DNA of 53,811 nucleotides. It comes from CAYLGY01 sp964383325 (lineage in GTDB: Bacteria > Pseudomonadota > Alphaproteobacteria > Rhizobiales > Rhizobiaceae). Positions 32,346-39,475 of the stretch are shown one piece after another (positions within the stretch are counted from its first letter, which is position 1; each line of letters begins with the position of its first letter). Position numbers and translations under genes: made by a program. The notes under the pieces are model-generated. The model was not told the origin of the DNA. It did not search any database and worked only from the letters and a program-made list of their open reading frames with translations. The stretch is taken from assembly GCA_964383325.1 (NCBI GenBank), contig CAYLGY010000005.1:1-53811 (forward strand), read 5' to 3'.

Positions 32346-32370
32346 GGAACCTTTTGCAGGTCGTTACGTT
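32346..32370 (+). promoter_or_regulatory. EcfG-type promoter of phyR
   Basis: GGAAC at 32346-32350 and GTT at 32368-32370 are separated by 17 bases, matching the EcfG consensus. It lies 78 bases upstream of the phyR ATG and indicates that phyR is under positive control of the sigma factor it releases. Confidence 0.75.
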
Positions 32371-32447
32371 GACACGAAATTGGGGTAGCATCCGGCTGTC
32401 CGTTCCGCAACGAGACACTTGCGAGATATTTGAGGGAGACAATCCAT

Positions 32448-33245
32448 ATGAGCCTGTCCACTGCAATCGCGCCACACCTGCCTTATCTGCGCCGTTTCGC
32501 GCGCGCGGTTTCCGGGTCGCAGGAAAGCGGGGATGCGCTGGTGGCGACATTGCTGGAGGCGATGATTGCCGATACCGGAATTTTTCCGCAGGCCTCCAAT
32601 GATCGCATCGCGCTGTACAAGACCTTTGCCAAGATGTTCACGCCGGTCTCGATCCGCATTCCGGCCGATGAGAGCCAGCCCGGCTGGGAGCAGCGGGCGC
32701 TCGCCAATCTCGGCGCGCTGGCGCCACGCGAGCGTCAGGCCTTCCTCCTCGTTACGGTCGAGGGGTTCTCGCCGCGCGAGGCCGCCGAGGTGCTCGAGGT
32801 GGATGAAGAGGAGTTCGGCGAACTTCTCCAGCGCGCCAACCAGGAGATTTCGCGCCAGGTCGCGACCGATATCCTGATCATCGAGGACGAGCCCCTGATT
32901 GCGCTCGACATCGAGGAAATGGTCGAGAGCCTCGGCCACCGCGTCGTTGGAACCGCCCGCACGCATGGCGAGGCCGTGGCCCTCTTCAAGCAGCGCCGGC
33001 CGGGCATGGTACTCGCCGACATCCAGCTTGCCGACGGCTCCTCTGGCGTCGACGCCGTCAACGAGATCCTCGGCTCTACCAGCGTGCCGGTAATCTTCAT
33101 CACCGCCTTTCCGGAGCGCCTCCTGACCGGAGAGCGGCCGGAGCCGACCTATCTGGTCACCAAGCCGTTCAGCCCGGAAATGGTGAAGGGCCTGATCAGC
33201 CAGGCCTTGTTCTTCGGCGCAGAAGCAAGAAAATCGGCCGCCTGA
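32448..33245 (+). CDS. phyR: Anti-anti-sigma response regulator PhyR
   Basis: The 265-residue protein combines an N-terminal sigma-factor-like domain (about 5-135; LPYLRRFARAVSGSQESGDALVA and the sigma-4 mimic LAPRERQAFLLVTVEGFSPREAAEVL) with a C-terminal receiver domain (about 140-262). The receiver has the acidic pocket IIEDEPL (144-150), phospho-acceptor Asp191 in VLADIQLADGSSG, Thr219 and Lys239 in VTKPFSPE. On phosphorylation PhyR sequesters NepR and frees EcfG. The ATG at 32448 has a GAGGGAG site and is preferred over an upstream in-frame ATG at 32430. Divergent from nepR-ecfG; two HWE kinases follow. Confidence 0.95.
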   Translation: MSLSTAIAPHLPYLRRFARAVSGSQESGDALVATLLEAMIADTGIFPQASNDRIALYKTFAKMFTPVSIRIPADESQPGWEQRALANLGALAPRERQAFLLVTVEGFSPREAAEVLEVDEEEFGELLQRANQEISRQVATDILIIEDEPLIALDIEEMVESLGHRVVGTARTHGEAVALFKQRRPGMVLADIQLADGSSGVDAVNEILGSTSVPVIFITAFPERLLTGERPEPTYLVTKPFSPEMVKGLISQALFFGAEARKSAA

Positions 33246-33312
33246 ACGAGGAAACGGAACCAACGGGAAGCACGAGCATTATTCGCCAGGGTTAGCCAAG
33301 GAGATCATACCC

Positions 33313-33477
33313 ATGCTGTACTGGACACTCGTATTTCTCGTCATCGCCCTGATTGCGGGCGTGCTCGGCTTCGGTGGAATTGCAGGCGCCTCTGCTGGCA
33401 TTGCGCAGATCCTGTTCTTTGTCTTCCTGGCGTTCCTCGTCATTTCGTTAATCGCGGGATTCCTTCGGCGGACATGA
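33313..33477 (+). CDS. DUF1328 small membrane protein
   Basis: A 54-residue protein beginning MLYWTLVFLVIALIAGVLGF, with two predicted membrane helices separated by GGIAGASAGIAQ, a pattern characteristic of the DUF1328 (YtjA) family. Function unknown; these genes are commonly stress-induced in Alphaproteobacteria and found near ecfG or phyR. A GGAAC occurs upstream at 33256-33260, but the matching GTT is absent (ATT instead), so EcfG control is not shown. Confidence 0.85.
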   Translation: MLYWTLVFLVIALIAGVLGFGGIAGASAGIAQILFFVFLAFLVISLIAGFLRRT

Positions 33478-33704
33478 ACGCTTCACAACACGTAACGCGT
33501 ATTCGTGGAGGGCAGGGCCAGTTGTCGCGCTGCTCTCCACATTGCGTTTCAGCTTAGCCGGAGGCCAGGTGGCGTGGCGCTTGCAGGTAGCCGGAAAATA
33601 GGGTCAGGAGACCGACTTTGAAGGGGCAAAGGATCGATGCGGCCGAACGGGTCTCCAGCGAACGGACCAGCGCACATGCCCAATTGGACAAAGGCAGGCT
33701 TGAC

Positions 33705-34793
33705 ATGGCGCGCGGTGGAACCCGTCGAAAAGGCGGAATGAGCGAGGGCAAGGCGGATAATGCGAACAGGGCCGACAGCGCCCAGGTCATCGATCCCGCC
33801 ATCATGCAGGACGATTCCCAGCTTGGCGTCGCGCTGCTGCATGCATTGCGCAATGCCGGCGTTTCCGTCCTCTACCAGGATCGCGAATTGCGCACCGTCT
33901 GGGCGCGCAACATGGCGGCGCCGTGGATGCTGGGCGGAAAGCTGGATGGCGAGAACATCCTTTCGCCGGCCCAGATCGAGCGGATCGGCGGTTCGCGCCG
34001 CCAGGCGATCGAGTCCGGCCAGGCCGACCGGTTCGAGATCAGCGCGGTCGGCGAGGAGGATACGCGCTGGTTCGAGATCTGGGTCGATCCTGACTATGCC
34101 GAGGATGGAACGGTGCGCGGGGTGATCACCACCAAGGTCGAGACAACGGAGCGCAAGCATCGCGAACAGAGCCTGCGGGCGCTGCTGCGGGAGGTCAGCC
34201 ACCGGTCGCGCAACCTGCTGGCCATCATCCAGAGCATTGCCAGCCAGACCGGCAATCATGCCGAGAGCATCGAGGATTTCCTGAGCTATTTCCAGGGGCG
34301 GCTGCAATCGCTTGCCTCATCGCAGGATCTGATCACCATGTCGAACTGGCGTGGCGCGCTCTTCCGCGATCTGGTGCGCGGCCAGCTCGACCGGCGCCGG
34401 GAATTCGAGGCGCGGCGGCTATCTCTCGAAGGGTCGAACCCCTATCTGACGCCGAATGCGGCGCTGCATATCGGCCTGGCGCTGCATGAGCTGCTGTTCT
34501 GCTCGCGGGCGCGGGGCGCGCTTGCCGATCCGGATGGAAAGATCGAACTGACCGCGACGCTTGCCGACGACGGGGATCAGGGCCGCATGCTGCGCCTGGT
34601 CTGGGCCGAGCCCTTCACGCAGCCGGAGCAGTATTTTCGCACCCAGAGCTTCGGCGTCATCATTCTCGAACGCGTCGTGCCTGCTTCGCTCGATGGCAAG
34701 GCCGAATTGCGCTTCGCCGATGACCGGGTCGAGTACCAGCTGGACATTCCCCACCGGAATTTCGAGCAGGAAGACGCGCTGGCGCAACTGTGA
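33705..34793 (+). CDS. HWE-type histidine kinase with degenerate ATPase domain
   Basis: About 362 residues. A PAS-like sensor region (about 30-150) ends GVITTKVETTERKHREQ, then comes the HWE/HisKA_2 dimerisation helix LLREVSHRSRNLLAIIQSIASQT, with the phospho-accepting His present, and the FQGRLQSLASSQDLI segment. The catalytic domain is abnormal: the N-box motif HELATNALKYG, seen in the neighbouring kinase, is replaced by HELLFCSRARGAL, losing the Mg-ATP Asn, and the GFGTRLI box reads SFGVIIL. It may be phosphorylated in trans or act as a PhyR phosphatase or regulator. The start is uncertain: ATG 33705 has the better ribosome site (AAAGGCAGG), 33738 and TTG 33618 are alternatives. Confidence 0.78.
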   Translation: MARGGTRRKGGMSEGKADNANRADSAQVIDPAIMQDDSQLGVALLHALRNAGVSVLYQDRELRTVWARNMAAPWMLGGKLDGENILSPAQIERIGGSRRQAIESGQADRFEISAVGEEDTRWFEIWVDPDYAEDGTVRGVITTKVETTERKHREQSLRALLREVSHRSRNLLAIIQSIASQTGNHAESIEDFLSYFQGRLQSLASSQDLITMSNWRGALFRDLVRGQLDRRREFEARRLSLEGSNPYLTPNAALHIGLALHELLFCSRARGALADPDGKIELTATLADDGDQGRMLRLVWAEPFTQPEQYFRTQSFGVIILERVVPASLDGKAELRFADDRVEYQLDIPHRNFEQEDALAQL

Positions 34794-34799
34794 CCGGCG

Positions 34800-36395
34800 C
34801 TACAATGCGAACCGGATCTCTACCTCGAGACCTTCGGGTCGGAAGTTGCGATCAATGGTTCCGTTCAGTTCCTTGGTGATGCTCATTTCGATGAGTCGCG
34901 TCCCGAATCCGGTCGAATCCGGCGACCTCAGCCCATCGACGCCCGATTCCTGCCAGTTCAGCACCAGGATGCGCTGCTTGTCCTGCGCTTCGATGCGCCA
35001 GCTGACCTGCAACGTATCCACGGCCTCGCCGGCCTTGCCATATTTCAGCGCGTTCGTCGCCAGTTCATGAAAGGTCAGGCCGAGGGCTTGCGTCGCCGTC
35101 GCGTCGAGTTCCACCCGCGGACCGGAAAGAAGCCCCTCCGGCAGTTCGCTGCCAAACACCTGGTGCAATTCACTGCGCAGCAATTCGCTCAGCTCGGCCC
35201 GCTGCCAGCGCGAGCGGGTGAGCAGGTCGAGCGAGTTGGACATGGATTGCAGCCTGGCGGTGAACGATGCGGAAAAATCCTCGATGCTCTCCGAGCCCGA
35301 GGCGGTCTGGCGCGCGATCGCAAGGATGCGCGTGATCTGGTTCTTGTTGCGATGCTTCATTTCCTGCAGCATCAGGTCGCGTTCCTGCAGGCTTTTTTCC
35401 GTTGCGCCATGCAGATGCGCCGCCGCCGCATAGGCCCGCTCGCGATAGCGGATCGCGAGCGCCATGGCAGAAGCGAGGAGCAGGCTGAACAGGATCAGCA
35501 GGATCAGGTCGACATGCAGCGCCCTTGCGTCGAAGGAACTGGTCGGGCGGAAGGTCAGCACCAGATTGCGCTCTCCCACCGTCATGGAGCGGATGTCGAT
35601 CAGCCCGCCATGGCCTTTATCGGCGGGTGGCGCATTCGAGCGGAAGAGCAGGCGGTCGGGATTGTTGTGCTCGTCATGAACTTCGAGGGCCAGCGGCAGG
35701 AGCGGCCTTCGCTGCAGGGCGGCCTGGAACAGTTCCTGCGACCGGAATGCGGCGTAGAGCACCCCCCCGGCTTGCCGTTGCCCATTGCCGGAACCCAGCT
35801 CCGTGCGCAGGAATACCAGAAAGCCGGGCCAGCTCTGGCCGCCATCGGGCTGCTCGTGCAGGAGCACACGGCCGCTCGCATGCGCGGTGGAATCGGCGAG
35901 CGCGGCGCGGATCGCCTCGCGCCGCACCGGATCGGTGAACATGTCGAAGCCGATCGGGCCATTTGCATCCAGTGGCTCATAGAGCAGGACGGGCGTGCGC
36001 AGTTCCTGCGCCGAATCGGGATAGATCCCGCCCTCCTGCCCGTGATGGCGCTGGATGAACTGGCTGGCTGCGGCGATTTCCTCCGGCCGGAAGACACCCA
36101 GATAGCCGATGCCCCGCAATCCGGCGAAATTCTCGTCGATCTCCAGGGCCTCGAAGAACTCCCGGAACTCGCGGCTCGACACTTCGCCGCCGCGTGCCTC
36201 GAAAAAGGCTCGAGCCGCCCGCAACACGGAAAGATTGAGAACGATGCGGCTCTCGATCCGGTTATAGCCGCTGTCGACGATCGATTCGAAGCGGATGCGG
36301 TCTGCCTCCTGCCGCGCGAGATAGGCAAAGCCTGCAAGGGTAATGCCGACGAGCGCAATCGTCAGAAAGACCAGAATGGGCAGGAAGCGCTTCAA
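34800..36395 (-). CDS. CHASE-domain HWE sensor histidine kinase
   Basis: The 531-residue membrane kinase has a helix at about 5-26, a periplasmic CHASE sensor domain (about 40-265; RIESRIVLNLSVLRAARAFFEARGG and GFDMFTDPVRREAIRAALADS), a second helix (about 293-315) and a cytoplasmic HWE kinase. The latter has LMLQEMKHRNKNQITRILAIARQT (phospho-His), the N-box HELATNALKYGKAGE and GFGTRLIEMSI. All catalytic features are present. By position beside phyR it is the likely cognate PhyK-type kinase that phosphorylates PhyR. The ligand sensed by the CHASE domain is unknown. It converges with the degenerate kinase gene, separated by only six bases. Confidence 0.9.
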   Translation of the reverse strand: MKRFLPILVFLTIALVGITLAGFAYLARQEADRIRFESIVDSGYNRIESRIVLNLSVLRAARAFFEARGGEVSSREFREFFEALEIDENFAGLRGIGYLGVFRPEEIAAASQFIQRHHGQEGGIYPDSAQELRTPVLLYEPLDANGPIGFDMFTDPVRREAIRAALADSTAHASGRVLLHEQPDGGQSWPGFLVFLRTELGSGNGQRQAGGVLYAAFRSQELFQAALQRRPLLPLALEVHDEHNNPDRLLFRSNAPPADKGHGGLIDIRSMTVGERNLVLTFRPTSSFDARALHVDLILLILFSLLLASAMALAIRYRERAYAAAAHLHGATEKSLQERDLMLQEMKHRNKNQITRILAIARQTASGSESIEDFSASFTARLQSMSNSLDLLTRSRWQRAELSELLRSELHQVFGSELPEGLLSGPRVELDATATQALGLTFHELATNALKYGKAGEAVDTLQVSWRIEAQDKQRILVLNWQESGVDGLRSPDSTGFGTRLIEMSITKELNGTIDRNFRPEGLEVEIRFAL

Positions 36396-36488
36396 GATAT
36401 CCAGATCTCCACCACTTCATGATCTTCTTATCAACTGCAGGCGGCAAGACAAGCGCAGCCTTGCTTTTCCCTGTCATGAGGCGGAATT

Positions 36489-37385
36489 TCAGGCGGCCCC
36501 GCCACTCAGCCAGCACTGCTCGACCGGGATGGCTGCTTGGCCCTCGCCGAGCCCGTAGCGGGTCAGCCGCGCATGCCAATTGCCCTGTCGCTCCTCGATC
36601 TCGAAGAGATTGTACTGGGCGGCGGGCTTGACCGCGCCGGGTGCCTGGCCTGCCGCGGCAACGCCGACAACCGGGACGGGCCCATAGGCGCCGGGAAGCC
36701 AGTGGAGCGTCGGCAGATGCGTATGGCCATGCAGGACCAGTTCCGCGCCCTGCCTCGCGATCATGTCCCGGAACCGGCGCACCCCGATCAGCCGGCGATG
36801 GAGCGGTCCGCTGCGCAGCGGCGGATGATGGATCAGGATCACGCGATAGAGGCCGCGGGTTTCGGCCAGCATGCGCTCGGCCTCGCGCGCCTGCGGCTGG
36901 AGGAAATAGCCCGTGGCCATGAACGGGGCGGTTGCCCGCGCCGAGGACAGGCCGATCAGGGCGATGTTCTCGCGAATGCGCAGATAGGGAAAGGGCGAGC
37001 CGGTCGAGTTCGGCTCGTCACCCTGCATGTAGGGTTGCCAGGCAGCATAGATCCGGGCGAAGGCGCCGGGCACATAGGCATCATGATTGCCCGGCACGAC
37101 CGAAACGAATTCCGGCGCGCCGATCGTTGCCAGCCAGGCCCGCGCCGCCGCGATCTCACTGTCATGGCCGAGATTGATCAGGTCGCCGGTCAGCGCGACA
37201 TGCGACGGTTGCGCCGCGAGGATCGCGGACAGGATCGCGCCGCTCACCCCCTCCTGATGATGTTTCCGGCGTCGCCCCGCATGCCAGTTCAGATAGCCGG
37301 TCACGCGCTTCGACGCGAGCTGGCGCAGCGTCAGCGTCGGCATCGGTCCAAGATGGACATCGGAGAAATGGGCGAGTTGGAACAT
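36489..37385 (-). CDS. Metallophosphoesterase
   Basis: The 298-residue protein has all the calcineurin-like metal motifs: DVHLG near 9-13 (as FSDVHLG), ALTGDLINLGHDSE, VVPGNHDAYVPG, LIHHPPLRSG and VLHGHTHLPTLHW. It is a di-metal phosphoesterase, perhaps a cyclic nucleotide or phospholipid phosphatase of the CpdA/class III type. The start at 37385 (MFQLAHFSDVHLG) is chosen because the longer frame up to 37496 reads through the tandem palindromic repeats. No operon partner is evident. Confidence 0.9.
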   Translation of the reverse strand: MFQLAHFSDVHLGPMPTLTLRQLASKRVTGYLNWHAGRRRKHHQEGVSGAILSAILAAQPSHVALTGDLINLGHDSEIAAARAWLATIGAPEFVSVVPGNHDAYVPGAFARIYAAWQPYMQGDEPNSTGSPFPYLRIRENIALIGLSSARATAPFMATGYFLQPQAREAERMLAETRGLYRVILIHHPPLRSGPLHRRLIGVRRFRDMIARQGAELVLHGHTHLPTLHWLPGAYGPVPVVGVAAAGQAPGAVKPAAQYNLFEIEERQGNWHARLTRYGLGEGQAAIPVEQCWLSGGAA

Positions 37386-37401
37386 GGGGGGGGGTTCTAG
37401 A

Positions 37402-37445
37402 GCATGATCCCGGAAAGTGGAACCAGCTTTCCGGACAAGATCATG
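37402..37445. repeat. Palindromic dispersed repeat, tandem copy 1
   Basis: catgatc-CCGGAAAGTGG-aaccag-CTTTCCGG-acaagatcatg: an imperfect palindrome flanked by GATCATG ends. Nearly identical to the unit at 37461-37500. Confidence 0.8.
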
Positions 37446-37460
37446 CTTCAGCAAGAGCGC

Positions 37461-37500
37461 CATGATCCCGGAAAGTGGAACCAGCTTTCCGGACAAGATG
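37461..37500. repeat. Palindromic dispersed repeat, tandem copy 2
   Basis: Identical to copy 1 over about 39 bases (catgatcccgg to gacaagat), starting 15 bases after its end. The pair sits between the convergent ends of no genes but upstream of the phosphoesterase start, and close to the stop of the glutathionyl reductase gene. It could act as a transcription or mRNA end signal. Confidence 0.8.
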
Positions 37501-37505
37501 GCCTG

Positions 37506-38495
37506 TCAGGCCGCAGCGGCCAGCCTGTCCCGGTCATGCGGGGCGGCCAGGTCGAGTTGCGGTCCGCGCGGAACGATTCCGGTCGGGTTGATGGTCGGAT
37601 GGCTGCCATAATAATGCTTCTTGATGTGGAGCATGTCCACGGTCGAGGCAATTCCCGGAACCTGGTAGAGTTCGCGCAAATAGTTGGACAGGTTCGGATA
37701 ATCGGCTATCCGGCGCAGATTGCACTTGAAATGGCCGACATAGACCGGGTCGAATCGCACCAGGGTCGTGAACAGCCGCCAGTCCGCCTCGGTCTGCTGG
37801 CCTCCAGTCAGGTAACGTCTGGTATCGAGGCGCGCCTCGAGCCCGTCCAGTGCTGTGAACAGCTCGTCGAAGGCTTCGTCATAGGCCTGCTGGCTGGTTG
37901 CGAAGCCGCAGCGATAGACGCCATTGTTGATTGCCGGATAGATGGCCGCATTCAACGCATCGATCTCGCTGCGCAGAGGCGCCGGGTAGAGGTCGACCGT
38001 CCGGTCGCCCCATTGGTCGAAGGCGCTGTTGAACATGCGGATGATCTCGGAAGATTCATTCGACACGATCGTGCCGGTGCGCGTGTCCCACAAGACGGGT
38101 ACCGTTACGCGGCCCGTATAATGCGGATCGGCCTTCTGGTAGAGCTGGCGAAGAAATTCGAAGCCATGCAGCCGGTCGCCGGTCGCGCCGTCCTCGGCGA
38201 GGAAGGTCCAGCCTTCATCGCCCATGTAGTGATGAACGATCGAGACCGGGATCACCTCCTCCAGCCCTTTCAGCTTGCGCACGATCAGCGTCCGGTGCGC
38301 CCAGGGGCAGGCGAGCGAGACATAGAGATGATAACGGCCCGGCTCGGCGGCGAACCCGCCCTTGCCGCCCGGACCGGGAGCGCCGTCGACCGTTACCCAG
38401 TTGCGGAAACCCGATTCCGCGCGTTCGAACCGCCCGCCGGTCTTCGCGGTATCGTACCAGACCTTGTGCCATACGCCGTCGATGAGTTTGCCCAT
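37506..38495 (-). CDS. Glutathionyl-hydroquinone reductase (YqjG/ECM4 family)
   Basis: The 329-residue protein belongs to the Xi-class glutathione transferases. It has RFERAESGFRNWV, the thioredoxin-like domain with the nucleophilic Cys in LACPWAHRTLIVRKLKG (about 61-77), and the family's VPVLWDTRTGTIVSNESSEIIRMFN glutathione site, then an all-helical C-terminal domain with DPVYVGHFKCNLRRI. It removes glutathione from glutathionyl-hydroquinones. AGGAG precedes two adjacent ATG codons (38498 and 38495); the second, better spaced, is chosen. Confidence 0.93.
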   Translation of the reverse strand: MGKLIDGVWHKVWYDTAKTGGRFERAESGFRNWVTVDGAPGPGGKGGFAAEPGRYHLYVSLACPWAHRTLIVRKLKGLEEVIPVSIVHHYMGDEGWTFLAEDGATGDRLHGFEFLRQLYQKADPHYTGRVTVPVLWDTRTGTIVSNESSEIIRMFNSAFDQWGDRTVDLYPAPLRSEIDALNAAIYPAINNGVYRCGFATSQQAYDEAFDELFTALDGLEARLDTRRYLTGGQQTEADWRLFTTLVRFDPVYVGHFKCNLRRIADYPNLSNYLRELYQVPGIASTVDMLHIKKHYYGSHPTINPTGIVPRGPQLDLAAPHDRDRLAAAA

Positions 38496-38860
38496 CATTT
38501 TCTCCTGAAGTTTCTCCGGAAAGATAGGCTGCCCGGGCCGCAACCCCAATGGCGCGCGCATCGAACAGTGCGTCACGCCGGGCAGGGCTGGCGTCAGTTT
38601 GCTGTGGACCCGGTGCCCTTTCGGTGATAGATGATGAGGCGCTGAAACGCGGACTGGACCCATCTGCTTGATCGGACAAGGTCTTTTCCGCAGGCGGCGA
38701 GCAGTTTCCGGCTTTGTGCCCTGGCGGGGCGAAACCGGCTTCGGGATGGTCCAGATGCTGATGGGTTGCGCGCGACGACGAATGAAAGTCCGCCCCTGAA
38801 CCAAGGGTTCCGGCGGCGGTGCGCCTTTGCCATTCCCGAAGCTTGCAGTGATTCCAGGTC
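38496..38860. other. Intergenic region of 365 bases without a recognised gene
   Basis: The divergent space between the glutathionyl reductase and GNAT genes. Open frames here are arginine/alanine-rich translations without family character. I see no tRNA, terminator or repeat. Promoters of both flanking genes are presumably inside it. Confidence 0.6.
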
Positions 38861-39475
38861 ATGAACGCCGTCCACATTTCCTATCATGCCGAACAGCCGG
38901 AGGATGATCCGGCCATCGAAGCCATCAATGCCGAGGCCTTTGGTCCCGGCCGGTTTTCCCGCGCGGCGCACAGGATCCGCGAAGGCGGGCCGCATGATCC
39001 GCGCCTGTCCTTCGTTGCGCGCGCCGATGGCGAGATCGTCGGCTCGGTCCGCCAGAGCTGGGTCATGGCCGGATCGGTGCAGGCGGTGCTGCTCGGGCCG
39101 CTGGCCGTGCGTCCGCAATGGAAGAACCGCGGCATCGGGCGCCAGCTAGTCCGCATCGCCCTGGAGGCGGCCGAGCGCCACGGCGCGCCGGCGGTCATCC
39201 TTGTCGGCGATGCGCCCTATTATGCGCCGCTCGGCTTTCGGCCGCTTGGCCATCCCGGCCTTCAGATGCCCTGGCCGGTGGATCCGGGCAGGTTGCTCGT
39301 GGCGGTGTTCGACACGGATTCGCCCGCTGGCCTTGCCGGCAGGGTGCGTCATGTCCGGCAGGCGTCGCTGGCGGGGAACGGTGCCGTCAGCGGCCCTCCC
39401 GATACCACATCGCCCCCAGCGCCAGCAGCAGGGCAGCAAGACCGAGGAAGCCTGCGAAGAGTGGCAGCCGGTTGA
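38861..39475 (+). CDS. GNAT family N-acetyltransferase
   Basis: The 204-residue protein has the acetyl-CoA motif VQAVLLGPLAVRPQWKNRGIGRQLVRIALEAAERHGA (about 71-107; RGIGRQL binds the pyrophosphate) and VILVGDAPYYAPLGFRPLG, close to the YhbS-like acetyltransferases. Substrate unknown. The last 30 residues, Pro/Ala-rich after RVRHVRQASLAG, overlap the convergent DUF4159-operon gene by 89 bases and carry no domain. Confidence 0.87.
   Translation: MNAVHISYHAEQPEDDPAIEAINAEAFGPGRFSRAAHRIREGGPHDPRLSFVARADGEIVGSVRQSWVMAGSVQAVLLGPLAVRPQWKNRGIGRQLVRIALEAAERHGAPAVILVGDAPYYAPLGFRPLGHPGLQMPWPVDPGRLLVAVFDTDSPAGLAGRVRHVRQASLAGNGAVSGPPDTTSPPAPAAGQQDRGSLRRVAAG

Noticed and set aside
33256..33280. EcfG promoter before the DUF1328 gene
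   Set aside because: GGAAC is present but the triplet at N17 is ATT, not GTT, so the site is not convincing.
37402..37500. CRISPR array, because of two near-identical units with a short spacer
   Set aside because: Only two units, a 15-base spacer, no cas genes, and the same sequence recurs singly elsewhere in the window.
38594..39118. Minus-strand frame of 174 codons overlapping the GNAT gene start
   Set aside because: It is mostly antisense to a clear GNAT coding region and its remaining part is Arg/Gly-rich without motifs.
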